From positions 3,782,001 through 3,846,000 of the forward strand of contig OZ245019.1 in assembly GCA_965223815.1 (NCBI GenBank): 64,000 nucleotides of DNA. The letters run 5' to 3'. Numbering within the stretch: the first letter of the stretch is position 1; each line of letters starts with the position of its first letter. The notes below the pieces were generated by a model. It saw only the letters and a list, made by a program, of their open reading frames with translations, was not told the origin of the DNA and searched no databases. A program made the translations under genes and the position numbers. Of this stretch, positions 1 through 9,149 are shown piece after piece. The DNA is from HKST-UBA178 sp965223815 (GTDB taxonomy: Bacteria; Pseudomonadota; Gammaproteobacteria; Chromatiales; Chromatiaceae).

Positions 1-1
1 C

Positions 2-97
2 GAGCTGTGGCTCAGATGGGCGCGGATCGACGTCCTGGGGGAGTTCAGAATCCGCCCAAACGGGCGCTATAGAGAGAGACACAATCAATACAACTAA
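2..97 (+). CDS. Possible C-terminal end of an upstream gene (partial)
   Basis: An open frame enters from the left edge and runs 31 codons to a TAA at 95-97. It contains a plausible protein stretch (IDVLGEFRIRPNGRYR). I do not recognise a family. It could be the tail of another exopolysaccharide gene, since the same-strand neighbour at 297 belongs to such a locus, but 31 codons open by chance is quite possible. Confidence 0.2.
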   Translation, partial: ELWLRWARIDVLGEFRIRPNGRYRERHNQYN

Positions 98-296
98 GCA
101 CCGGACGAGATGGCGAATGAAATTCATATTAGCGACTTGCTTTTCTTCCATATCACACCCATACTGCCCCAGTTGTCCGTGCTGCACCCGATTAGTTGCG
201 CTTAAGATACCGTGATTTGAGCTTAGCATCAGAAAGTTTTCCAATCTAATATTCACCCCTTTTCAGAAGCACTTTTACAGCGAGTAAGAAATTAAA
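98..296. other. AT-richer leader upstream of the first amidotransferase gene
   Basis: No gene seen. The stretch precedes the GTG start at 297 and may hold its promoter. A purine-rich AAGAAA lies shortly upstream of the GTG and is a weak ribosome-binding site. I cannot point to a convincing -35/-10 pair. Confidence 0.3.
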
Positions 297-2231
297 GTGT
301 GTGGCATTCACGGAATTCTCGCCTTTTCCCCAGATAGTCTTCCCGTTCCCAGCCAATTGCAGAACATGGCGGGAATTTCCTCCCATCGTGGCCCTGATGA
401 TCAAGGTTTTTTTCTTGATAACGAAATCGGTTTGGGGCAAACAAGACTATCTATTATCGATCTAGTTACCGGACATCAGCCAATAGCAAATGAAGACCAG
501 ACTGTTTGGGTTGCCTGTAACGGGGAAATCTATAACTTTCGTGAACTGCGTGAAGATTTGAAGCAGGCTGGCCACATTTTCCGCACCGGCAGTGATAGCG
601 AAGTCCTCGTGCATCTCTATGAAGAGGCTGGGGAAGCGTTGGTCGAGCGGCTCGACGGTATGTACGCCTTCGCTCTTTGGGATAGCCGCAAGAAAAAACT
701 TCTCATCTGTAAAGATCGCCTCGGAATCAAACCGCTCTATTTCGTTAGTAACGACAAGTTTTTCGCCTTCGCATCGGAAGCAAAGGCCCTAATAACTTTA
801 CCGGGAGTATCCCCAGAGATAGATCAACTCGCATTGCGCGAGTATCTCTCGTTAGGATACGTCTCCTCTCCCCGCAGCCTGTTTAAGAATCTGCGTAAGT
901 TACCGCCAGCCACGCTACTGACGATAGAAGGCAAAGAAGTCAGAGAACAGCGTTATTGGACACCGCCCGCCGAAGTTTCTCAGGAATTGGGAGAGGCCGA
1001 ATGGGTGGCGTCCATCAGATCACAATTGGAACAGTCTGTTTCCAGCCATCTCGTCAGCGATGTTCCGCTGGGTGCCTTTCTTAGCGGTGGAATAGACTCA
1101 AGCGCTATAGTTGCACTCATGGCCGGCATGTCGGACAAACCCATTCGAACATATGCTATCGGTTTCGAAGACAGCGGAGCTGGAAGCTACTACAACGAGT
1201 TACCTTACGCCCGACAAGTTGCGGACAAGTATAAAACCAGCCATCGAGAAATCATTGTTAAGCCAGACACGGCGAACCTGCTGCCTAAGTTGATCTGGCA
1301 CCTGGATGAGCCGATCGCTGATTCTGCATTTGTAACCACATATCTGGTATCTCAATTCGCCAAGGAGGATGTAACCGTAATCCTTTCGGGTGTTGGAGGT
1401 GATGAGCTGTTCGGTGGTTACAGGAGGTATCAAGGAGAGTATTACAAGCAGTACTATCATCTACTCCCGAATTGGCTGCGGTCTCACGTGCTGTCACCAC
1501 TGGTCGCCAAACTGCCCAGCGACCGACACAATGCAGTGCTCAATTTTTTTCGTTACCTGCGCAGTTTCATCATGACTGCGGAACTCTCTCCCGAGGAGAG
1601 CTACAGGGCATACGTCCAAGCCTTTTCTCCATCGCAAGTGGACAAACTGTTAGTTGACAAGATTTCCGGGACGGAGGATGGACTAGATCACGCCTTTCGC
1701 CAACACGGCTCGAATGATTCATTGCAGCGCCTGGTGGAAATCGACATGGCAACCCAATTACCGGATGACCTACTTCATCTCACCGACCGCATGAGCATGG
1801 CCACGTCGTTGGAGTGTCGTGTACCCTTTCTCGATCATCACATGGTGGAGCTGGCAGCGCGAATGCCCTCACGATTCAAGATGCATCGAGGAAAGCTGAA
1901 GTACATACTCAAGAAGTCCCTCTCTGACCTTCTTCCCGGAGAGATTCTCTATCGGAAGAAACGTGGATTCGGTGCACCGATGGGAGCCTGGATCAAGGGT
2001 GATCTAGCGCCCATGCTGAAAACATTACTAGGGAGAGAATCTGTGGAGAGCAGAGGCCTTTTCGATTGGGCAACAGTCGATAAAACAATCTCTCTACACC
2101 TTGCACAGAAAGAAGACCACACCGATCACCTTCTGGCTTTGATCAATTTTGAAATCTGGGCTCGAATGTATATCGACAACAGATCGCCCGATGACGTCAG
2201 CCAGGAACTCGCCGGAAATATCGCTACGTGA
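297..2231 (+). CDS. asnB: Asparagine synthase (glutamine-hydrolysing)-like amidotransferase of the exopolysaccharide locus
   Basis: A 644-residue class II amidotransferase. The GTG start is fixed because Cys2, exposed after Met removal, is the glutaminase nucleophile (MCGIHG). The glutaminase domain covers about residues 2-190, with RGPDDQG near 31 and NGEIYN near 75. The synthetase domain carries the PP-loop SGGIDSS at 263-269, the ATP-binding signature of the family. AsnB-like proteins inside exosortase A loci are thought to amidate sugar carboxylates rather than make free asparagine; that role here is inferred from position. The gene overlaps the next glycosyltransferase gene by four bases (GTGA), so the two are translationally coupled. 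A second paralogue lies at 10336-12228 on the other strand. Confidence 0.9.
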   Translation: MCGIHGILAFSPDSLPVPSQLQNMAGISSHRGPDDQGFFLDNEIGLGQTRLSIIDLVTGHQPIANEDQTVWVACNGEIYNFRELREDLKQAGHIFRTGSDSEVLVHLYEEAGEALVERLDGMYAFALWDSRKKKLLICKDRLGIKPLYFVSNDKFFAFASEAKALITLPGVSPEIDQLALREYLSLGYVSSPRSLFKNLRKLPPATLLTIEGKEVREQRYWTPPAEVSQELGEAEWVASIRSQLEQSVSSHLVSDVPLGAFLSGGIDSSAIVALMAGMSDKPIRTYAIGFEDSGAGSYYNELPYARQVADKYKTSHREIIVKPDTANLLPKLIWHLDEPIADSAFVTTYLVSQFAKEDVTVILSGVGGDELFGGYRRYQGEYYKQYYHLLPNWLRSHVLSPLVAKLPSDRHNAVLNFFRYLRSFIMTAELSPEESYRAYVQAFSPSQVDKLLVDKISGTEDGLDHAFRQHGSNDSLQRLVEIDMATQLPDDLLHLTDRMSMATSLECRVPFLDHHMVELAARMPSRFKMHRGKLKYILKKSLSDLLPGEILYRKKRGFGAPMGAWIKGDLAPMLKTLLGRESVESRGLFDWATVDKTISLHLAQKEDHTDHLLALINFEIWARMYIDNRSPDDVSQELAGNIAT

Positions 2232-3430
2232 ATATACTCTATTTGTGTCATCGTTTTCCTTACCCACCAAATCGAGGGGGTAAGATAAGGCCCTTCAACA
2301 TGATCAAGCATTTTACGGATCAGGGCCACAAGGTAACGGTTGTTTCTCTGGTTAGATCGGAGGAAGAGGCGAGTCTAACGACTGGCATAAAAGACCACTG
2401 TCATCAACACTATTTGGCCCGAGTAGGGGCCGTATCCGCTTGGACTAGAATGCTTCTGCTGCTGCCCACCCGTTCCCCATCCAGTTACGGATACTTTTAT
2501 TCCCCGGAAATCGAAAACAGGGTGCGTTCACTTTGCGAAGAACAGTCCTTTGATTTGATTTTTGTTCATTGCTCATCGGTTGCGCAGTACGTCGAGAAAA
2601 TTCAAGGCATTCCCAAGATACTCGACTACGGTGATATGGACTCCCAAAAGTGGTTGATCTACTCAAAGTTTAAAAAGCTTCCACTGTCACTGGGCTATCT
2701 CCTCGAGGGGAGTAAACTACAGCGGGATGAGGCGCGGTTGGCAGGACGGTTCGATTTTTGCACCTGCACCACAAAAGCTGAATTGGAGACTTTAAACAGT
2801 TACAATACAGGCGTCTCCTCGGACTGGTTTCCAAATGGAGTCGATAGCGAATTTTTTCATCTCGCCAAGGAGCAATACGATCCGGATACTATCTGCTTCA
2901 TAGGTAGAATGGACTATTATCCCAATCAGCTGTGCATGTTTGATTTTTGCAGAGATACTTTTCCTCTGATAAAAGCAGCACGCCCGCAGACTAAACTACT
3001 TATTGTGGGCGCTGAACCTCCGGCATCGGTTCGAAAGCTCGGTGAGATAGATGGAGTGACTGTAACTGGGTCGGTCCCCGACGTCAGGCCCTATGTTCAT
3101 CGTTCTGCGCTGACCGTTGCTCCCCTGAAGATTGCCCGCGGCACACAGAACAAAATCTTAGAATCGATGGCCATGGGCGTGCCCGCGGTAGTCAGCATCG
3201 AGGCATCTGGTGGAATCGACGCAGTACCCGGGGAGCATGTTCTGGTGGCGGATAGTCCGCTCGAATACCGTGACGCCATTCTAGCATTGCTGGATAATCC
3301 CGCGCAGAGAGAAAAACTTTCAAAAGCGGCCCGTGAAAGAGTATTAATCCACCATGACTGGAGCAATTCAATGAAGCGGATGGATGCAATTGTTGAGCGC
3401 TGTCTACAACAGAATCAGGAGCGTCTTTGA
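2228..3430 (+). CDS. GT4-type glycosyltransferase, PEP-CTERM/EpsH1-associated (TIGR03087-like)
   Basis: A 400-residue GT-B glycosyltransferase, probably cytosolic or membrane-associated, adding a sugar to the lipid-linked repeat unit. The N-terminus (NILYLCHRFPYPPNRGGKIR) is the typical opening of the exosortase-associated TIGR03087 sugar transferases. The acceptor-side Rossmann domain covers about residues 1-190. The nucleotide-sugar domain follows, with FIGRMDYYPN near 227 and the RGTQNKILESMAMGVP donor-binding segment near 305. It starts with GTG overlapping the previous stop. The sugar specificity cannot be read from sequence. A 189-base gap without an evident gene separates it from the next gene. 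Confidence 0.85.
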   Translation: MNILYLCHRFPYPPNRGGKIRPFNMIKHFTDQGHKVTVVSLVRSEEEASLTTGIKDHCHQHYLARVGAVSAWTRMLLLLPTRSPSSYGYFYSPEIENRVRSLCEEQSFDLIFVHCSSVAQYVEKIQGIPKILDYGDMDSQKWLIYSKFKKLPLSLGYLLEGSKLQRDEARLAGRFDFCTCTTKAELETLNSYNTGVSSDWFPNGVDSEFFHLAKEQYDPDTICFIGRMDYYPNQLCMFDFCRDTFPLIKAARPQTKLLIVGAEPPASVRKLGEIDGVTVTGSVPDVRPYVHRSALTVAPLKIARGTQNKILESMAMGVPAVVSIEASGGIDAVPGEHVLVADSPLEYRDAILALLDNPAQREKLSKAARERVLIHHDWSNSMKRMDAIVERCLQQNQERL

Positions 3431-3619
3431 CATAGAACAAGGCATTTGGGTGAGCCAGATCCTCTCGGTGGTTTTACGATCTCCCGGAATCTAGGCCTGT
3501 GACTCTACGATTAAAGTTTTACCTTGTTACAGGCGATATCAGAGTGCACGACTTTGACTGATCTGGCTTCTGAAAAATCTAATACCGAAAAGTTTATAAT
3601 CTCAATATAAGGACTTATA

Positions 3620-4936
3620 GTGAATATCAGCATATTTGGGCTTGGCTACGTTGGTGCAGTTTCTTTAGGGTGCCTGGCGCGGGATGGACACCAGATCGTT
3701 GGTGTAGACATAGATCAAACTAAACTCGACCTTATTCAGTCTGGCAAGAGCCCAATTATTGAGGAGGGCATTCAGGAGCTGATCGAGCAAGTAGTGGCCG
3801 CCGGCCGGATAACAACCACTACGGATGCAGCTGCGGCCGTTAGCACAACAGAAGTATCTTTTGTCTGTGTTGGCACACCCTCCTCCAGAAACGGCAGTCA
3901 AGATCTTACCGCCATTCGAAGACTTAGTGAGCAGTTGGGAGAGGCACTAAAGCAGAAGCATGATTACCATCTTATCGTAATCCGCTCAACGATTTTTCCG
4001 GGCACTCTGGAAGAGGTTATTCAACCTATTATCGAAAAGCATGCGGGAAAAAAAGCAGGGGAAGGATATGACATCTGTTTCCAACCGGAATTTCTACGGG
4101 AAGGCTCTTCTATTCGAGACTATGACAACCCACCTATGACTGTCGTAGGCACGGGCTCGGAGCGGGCTACTGAAAAGATGCGGGATATTTTCGCCCATCT
4201 ACCCTGTGCTTTTATTACTACAGATATCCGCACAGCGGAGATGTTAAAATACGCTTGCAATATCTTCCACGCTCTTAAAATTACATTTGCCAATGAGATC
4301 GGGCGCTTATCACAGTCCCAACAGGTCGATCCTCATTCTGTTATGTCGCTGCTTTGCCAAGATACCCAACTCAACATATCCAAGGCTTATCTACTCCCCG
4401 GTTTTGCTTATGGCGGGTCATGTTTGCCTAAGGACCTGAAAGCGATGCTATATGTGGCAAGGCAAAAAGACGTATCTATACCGATGTTAAGCGGTATCCA
4501 TGAAAGCAACCAAAAGCACATCGACCACGCCTCTGAGTGGGTACTCGGTTCAGGCAAGAAAAATGTCGCTATGATAGGTCTCAGTTTCAAAACGGGCACC
4601 GATGATCTCAGAGAGAGTCCACTGGTGGTTCTGGCTGAGCGCTTTATCGGTAAGGGCCTGAATTTGAAAATTTACGATCCGGAGGTTCACCTCTCTCGCC
4701 TGGTTGGTGCCAATCGACGCTATATCGAGGAGAGCATTCCTCATATCGGATCTGTGATGGGAGACAACTTGAAAGAGATTGTTGCCGATAGTGACATAGT
4801 GATTCTGGGTTTGAATGACTTTGAGATAATCAGTCAGCTTGAATCACTGCTGACAGCCCATCAGACTGTTCTCGATTTGGTTAGGATTCCCGATCCCGCC
4901 CGCTTTAAAAGTGCGTATCACGGTGTCTGCTGGTAG
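3620..4936 (+). CDS. UDP-glucose/GDP-mannose 6-dehydrogenase family protein
   Basis: A 438-residue NAD-dependent nucleotide-sugar dehydrogenase that oxidises C6 of a hexose in two steps to a uronic acid, feeding acidic sugar into the polysaccharide. The Rossmann motif GLGYVG is at residues 7-12. The catalytic cysteine is Cys268 in YGGSCLPKD, a form seen in AlgD-type GDP-mannose dehydrogenases as well as some UDP-glucose enzymes, so the substrate is not settled. The C-terminal domain includes GLSFKTGTDDLRESP. Length matches the family (about 430-440). It uses a GTG start. A uronic acid product would suit the two carboxyl-amidating AsnB-like enzymes in the locus. Confidence 0.9.
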   Translation: MNISIFGLGYVGAVSLGCLARDGHQIVGVDIDQTKLDLIQSGKSPIIEEGIQELIEQVVAAGRITTTTDAAAAVSTTEVSFVCVGTPSSRNGSQDLTAIRRLSEQLGEALKQKHDYHLIVIRSTIFPGTLEEVIQPIIEKHAGKKAGEGYDICFQPEFLREGSSIRDYDNPPMTVVGTGSERATEKMRDIFAHLPCAFITTDIRTAEMLKYACNIFHALKITFANEIGRLSQSQQVDPHSVMSLLCQDTQLNISKAYLLPGFAYGGSCLPKDLKAMLYVARQKDVSIPMLSGIHESNQKHIDHASEWVLGSGKKNVAMIGLSFKTGTDDLRESPLVVLAERFIGKGLNLKIYDPEVHLSRLVGANRRYIEESIPHIGSVMGDNLKEIVADSDIVILGLNDFEIISQLESLLTAHQTVLDLVRIPDPARFKSAYHGVCW

Positions 4937-5084
4937 CTGCACCACCGCGAAAATTTTTCTATGTACCATTTTTCGTCGTACTTTTGCTGACACTGTTGAT
5001 ACAGGCCCTCCAACGGGCCGGGATTCTTCCAGGACAGGTGTCGAACGGATTACCACCGAAGCTTATGGTATTGGGTAAAGTCCA

Positions 5085-6290
5085 ATGAAAGTTCTTCATG
5101 TTCTCGACCACTCTGTTCCCCTACAGAGCGGATACTCGTTTAGAACACTCTCAGTACTGCGCTGCCAGCGGGACCTGGGTATTGATACTTATCATTTGAC
5201 CAGCCCTAAGCACCATATTGGAGATTCTCTGGAGGATTCGTCTGAAGGATTCCACTTTTACAGGACCCTAAAAGGAGGGGGATTGGCCGACCGACTACCG
5301 GTCATCAATCAGCTACGTGTGATTTCCCTGTTGGAAAAACGTCTGCAAACAATTGTTAATGAAATCAAACCGGATTTAATGCACGTTCATTCACCTGTAC
5401 TAAATGGTTTAGCGGCACTTCGCATAAGAGCCAAGACATCCATACCAGTCGTATACGAAATGCGCGCCTCTTGGGAGGACGCAGCCGTAGACCATGGTAC
5501 GACACATGAGTCGAGCTTAAGATACCGAATATCCAGGTCGCTTGAATCCTGGGTACTGAGGCGCGCAAATGCGATTGTGACCATATCGGAAGGATTGCGA
5601 AATGATATTCTTTCTCGGGGCATAACCAGCGATCGTATTACGTTGGCACCAAACGCGATTGATTTAAATGCATTTCAAACCCATACGGACAAATCCGATA
5701 CCAGCATGCTTGCGGACCAACTCTCACTGGCGGGGAAAAAGGTCATCGGCTTTATCGGTTCATTCTATGGGTACGAGGGACTGGAGCTGTTGGTTGAGGC
5801 ATTTGCCAAATTGAGTGCTACAGAAGACGATCTCAGACTGTTACTTGTTGGCGGAGGGGTTCAGGAGGAAAATCTTAAACGTCAAGTGAAAGATCTCTCT
5901 CTGAATAATAAAGTCGTATTCACTGGGCGCATACCCCACGGTGAAGTCACCCGTTACTACAGCATAATTGATCTTTTCGTTTATCCCCGGCATTCCATGC
6001 GATTGACAGAGCTGGTCACTCCCTTGAAGCCATTGGAGGCGATGGCTAGTCAAGGCGCTGTTGTCGCGTCAAACGTCGGCGGTCATCGGGAGTTGATCAA
6101 AGATGGTGAAACCGGTGTGCTGTTCCAGTCAGGATCCATTAAAGATCTCTCAGAGAAAATGGGCATGGTGCTTGGGAACCCAGCTCTTGCACAACAGCTC
6201 TCTGCCAACGGAAGGAGATTTATTGAGACTGAAAGGAATTGGCGAAATACAGCTGAGCGCTATTTGCCGGTCTACCAAAAATTAGTCTAA
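5085..6290 (+). CDS. Exosortase A-associated glycosyltransferase (TIGR04063/Daro_2409-like)
   Basis: A 401-residue GT4-family glycosyltransferase. The opening MKVLHVLDHSVPLQSGYSFR is characteristic of the exosortase A-associated TIGR04063 family. The donor domain shows GFIGSFYGYEGLELLVEAF near 220, LLLVGGG near 255 and the ELVTPLKPLEAMA segment, with its glutamates, near 310. It is the last + strand gene of the first block and converges on the O-antigen-ligase-like gene with only about 30 bases between stops. I see no clear terminator there. Its role in building the polysaccharide repeat unit is inferred from family and context; the sugar is unknown. Confidence 0.87.
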   Translation: MKVLHVLDHSVPLQSGYSFRTLSVLRCQRDLGIDTYHLTSPKHHIGDSLEDSSEGFHFYRTLKGGGLADRLPVINQLRVISLLEKRLQTIVNEIKPDLMHVHSPVLNGLAALRIRAKTSIPVVYEMRASWEDAAVDHGTTHESSLRYRISRSLESWVLRRANAIVTISEGLRNDILSRGITSDRITLAPNAIDLNAFQTHTDKSDTSMLADQLSLAGKKVIGFIGSFYGYEGLELLVEAFAKLSATEDDLRLLLVGGGVQEENLKRQVKDLSLNNKVVFTGRIPHGEVTRYYSIIDLFVYPRHSMRLTELVTPLKPLEAMASQGAVVASNVGGHRELIKDGETGVLFQSGSIKDLSEKMGMVLGNPALAQQLSANGRRFIETERNWRNTAERYLPVYQKLV

Positions 6291-6321
6291 CGCTTCAATT
6301 TCACAAACGAACCAGTGCTTT

Positions 6322-7605
6322 TCAAGCTATTCCTCTCTGGTCTGTTGCTTGCAGTCTGCTAGTCGGTTCCTTTTGTAAAACTGATTCTGCCTGTGTTCGT
6401 AAGATCATTAGCAATGCCATCACGTGCCACGGCAGATCGAAATAGGCAAGACTGTAAAAGGCACCGCCGGAAGCATAGGCGATCAGTGATATCTGCAGCA
6501 TTTTAGCTAAATCCACAAGCCAATCATGCTGCTCAAATCCCCTACAGTGCCGAATTATCCATACCGCATTTTTCCATGAAATATATAGTAGTGAAAGAAA
6601 TAGGATTAACCCAATCCATCCGTGGTCGGCGAGCACTCCGAAGTAGATACTATGTGCAGCATGCACATCGCCAGGGTCCGGAGCGTAAATGTAAAAGGTC
6701 TCATAAGAGTAGGAATTATAGCCCGCACCTGTCAAACGACTGTTGGCCACATTAAATGCATATCCCCAGGCATTTATGCGTCCCATGGCAGAGTTGTCTT
6801 CCTCATACTTAGATATGGTATCCATACGGTCATACCAAGTTTGAGGTGCAAAAGCCAAGAGACCAGACAACAGCACCGCAATGGCAATAGTCATCGGAAA
6901 CTTGTTCGAACTTTTCAGCCAGAAGAAAAACGCCACTGCAAGACCTGCAAGCATGCAACCTCTGGATTGGGAGCCAATGATTGATACTGAAATAAGCACC
7001 ATTGCGGCCAGCATTCCCCAACGCATCCATTTTCTGTCTAGCTGTTTATAGAGAAAGTAGAAAAGCGGTAGAATCATCAGTAATGCCAGGCCGAGTTCGT
7101 TGTTATCTTCAATAAATGAACCCGGAGGACCCCATACGCGAGACCCACCACCCGTTGAAATGGTGAAGATCCCGCCCTTGATTCCGAAGAAACCGATGGA
7201 CAGAGCAATAACCCAAACTAGCTGAATAATCTTTTCTCTGGTATCAATTAGGAGCAGAGTCACCAATATTCCGAATTGCACCTTTAATATCTTTATAAAG
7301 TGTGATTGGGCATCTTCCGGGAGAAGAGCAAACACCGTCGTTATTCCCATCCAAATAACAAACAGAATAGTAAGAATGGTAAACGGGTTTATCGGGAAGC
7401 GTTTGGGGTCCTTGGAAAGGAATAGACTAACAAACGTAGCAATCACCACGATTTGCGCAAATGCAAAGTCGTAGGCAAATCCCCAGGTCAATCGATGAGG
7501 ATTCATATAGCTCAGCCAAGACCAAACCAGGATACCTATGTATGGCCTCTGGAATATTAGTGGCAGAGATCCAAACACGATCATTGTCAGGATGATATCT
7601 CTCAT
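6322..7605 (-). CDS. O-antigen-ligase-like membrane protein, exosortase A-associated (TIGR03097-like)
   Basis: A 427-residue polytopic inner-membrane protein of the Wzy/WaaL (O-antigen ligase) superfamily. The N-terminus (MRDIILTMIVFGSLPLIFQR, then SYMNPHRLTWGFAYD) is the recognisable opening of the putative O-glycosylation ligases found in XrtA loci. I count roughly ten hydrophobic segments and a larger periplasmic loop around residues 250-325, where ligase catalytic residues normally sit. It could ligate or polymerise the glycan in the periplasm; which of the two is not decidable from sequence. It starts three bases after the stop of the CapK-like gene and is the last gene of the - strand block. 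Confidence 0.87.
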   Translation of the reverse strand: MRDIILTMIVFGSLPLIFQRPYIGILVWSWLSYMNPHRLTWGFAYDFAFAQIVVIATFVSLFLSKDPKRFPINPFTILTILFVIWMGITTVFALLPEDAQSHFIKILKVQFGILVTLLLIDTREKIIQLVWVIALSIGFFGIKGGIFTISTGGGSRVWGPPGSFIEDNNELGLALLMILPLFYFLYKQLDRKWMRWGMLAAMVLISVSIIGSQSRGCMLAGLAVAFFFWLKSSNKFPMTIAIAVLLSGLLAFAPQTWYDRMDTISKYEEDNSAMGRINAWGYAFNVANSRLTGAGYNSYSYETFYIYAPDPGDVHAAHSIYFGVLADHGWIGLILFLSLLYISWKNAVWIIRHCRGFEQHDWLVDLAKMLQISLIAYASGGAFYSLAYFDLPWHVMALLMILRTQAESVLQKEPTSRLQATDQRGIA

Positions 7606-7608
7606 TTT

Positions 7609-8979
7609 CTATTCACCAGTTACTTGCTCAGGAGAGACATGGCTTACCACGTATCGAAACTTCCCCGATTTTTCTCGTGGAATGTTCTGAACCGGTTCAA
7701 TCGAGATATCAACCGCTTTTCCCAGACGCTTTTGGAAACCTTGTCTAATAACATCATTATGGGCATCAGTATAGTTATCGCTTGGCACAAGTAGAATTCT
7801 TGTATGATGGATATCTTCCTGGACAATTTTAAACTCTTTTACTTCGGGAATATCGCGAAGAATGTATATCAGTGCCAACCCATGCATGATCGTACCATCT
7901 GTAGCTATCACGAAATCAGTATTTCTTCCCTCCAAGCTAGACAGTAGTGGAAGCCCTCGTCCGCAAGCACAAGGTTCGTTCGATACCGCTGCAATATCTC
8001 CGGTACGGTAACGAATAAAGGGAAAACTACCGGTAGCTAAGTGTGTGACGACAATCTCTCCTGAGGTGCCCCTGGATACGGGCTCCCCGGTCTCGTCCAG
8101 GATCTCGACAATTATGTCCTCCGCGGAGATATGCATTCCACCCGATTGACACTGATGTGCGATAAATCCAGCATCCCTACCCCCGTAGCCATTGGCCACT
8201 CGGCATCCAAAAACACGCTCGATTGTCAGCTTCTGGTGATCATACAATCGCTCAGATGTCACAAAGGCCACCGCAATGCCCAGTCTATCCATCTTCACAC
8301 CTAATTTCTCTGCTCGCTCTGCAATCAACGAAAGTGAAGAGGGATACCCAAACAACATCTTGGGTCTGAATGCTGAGATCTGCGCAATGAAGCGGTCGAC
8401 ATTTTCCATGGACATCTCGAACGCGGGAACCAACCGGCTTCTCAGAACGGAATCCCGCAGCGCCCTAACTCTGTCTTGAGCCCCCAGTTCCACCGGTGAT
8501 CCCCAGATCACGATTTCACGATCACCGATGTCAACATCCCACCAGCGCGTCGCTCTCCATTTGGCCGCAACGTCATGACTCACCCGGTCCATACCCATAT
8601 AGAACACCAGAGGCTCACCGGAGGAGCCTCCGGTATTGTAACGCTGCAGACGGCCCGCGTTGTCGGCTTTCAAATCTTCAATGTTTTCTCTTATTAACTG
8701 TTTTGTCAGCAACGGGAGTCGTCGAAGATCCGATAGCTGACTCACTTTACCGGGTGTTATACCGGAAGCGTCTATTACTTTTTTATAGTAGGGTACATGG
8801 TCACGTGCCTGACTCAAAAATGAGTTGAGCCGCTGCAGTTGGTCCGCCTCTAACTCCTTTGGCGACCACCACTGACTCTTCTCCAACCTATTTAATAGCT
8901 GGACCGATTCGTGCCCCTTCAGCTTTTCGTGAAGAGGAAACAAAAAACGACTCACTAGTCGTGTATATAAAGCACTCAT
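7609..8979 (-). CDS. CapK-like adenylate-forming enzyme (phenylacetate-CoA ligase family)
   Basis: A 456-residue member of the phenylacetate-CoA ligase/CapK branch of adenylate-forming enzymes. Visible landmarks are the Gly/Ser-rich P-loop-like YNTGGSSGEPL near residues 114-124 and the TGDIA motif, followed by a short cysteine-containing CACGRG turn. A small C-terminal domain ends with EKSGKFRYV, whose lysine may be catalytic. Relatives occur in capsule and exopolysaccharide clusters, probably activating an acyl or amino-acid substituent, but the substrate is not known. No cognate carrier protein or acyltransferase lies beside it. It is translationally close (3 bases) to the downstream ligase-like gene. 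Confidence 0.8.
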   Translation of the reverse strand: MSALYTRLVSRFLFPLHEKLKGHESVQLLNRLEKSQWWSPKELEADQLQRLNSFLSQARDHVPYYKKVIDASGITPGKVSQLSDLRRLPLLTKQLIRENIEDLKADNAGRLQRYNTGGSSGEPLVFYMGMDRVSHDVAAKWRATRWWDVDIGDREIVIWGSPVELGAQDRVRALRDSVLRSRLVPAFEMSMENVDRFIAQISAFRPKMLFGYPSSLSLIAERAEKLGVKMDRLGIAVAFVTSERLYDHQKLTIERVFGCRVANGYGGRDAGFIAHQCQSGGMHISAEDIIVEILDETGEPVSRGTSGEIVVTHLATGSFPFIRYRTGDIAAVSNEPCACGRGLPLLSSLEGRNTDFVIATDGTIMHGLALIYILRDIPEVKEFKIVQEDIHHTRILLVPSDNYTDAHNDVIRQGFQKRLGKAVDISIEPVQNIPREKSGKFRYVVSHVSPEQVTGE

Positions 8980-9149
8980 CTCGATAGATCTTTTATAACA
9001 CCCATGACTTACTTGTTGCCGACCTTCCTGCTATAGGCTTTCTGCCCAGGTTTTGGGGTACGTTTTCATTACCTATTCCAATAACCAGATCATCCTCTCC
9101 CGTAAATTCTACTGGCAAATAATCCCCGAAAAATACACACCGTACAATC

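Noticed and set aside
1..70. The CGCCC-AAAC-GGGCG hairpin near the left edge as a terminator
   Set aside because: Only five base pairs and no T run on either strand.
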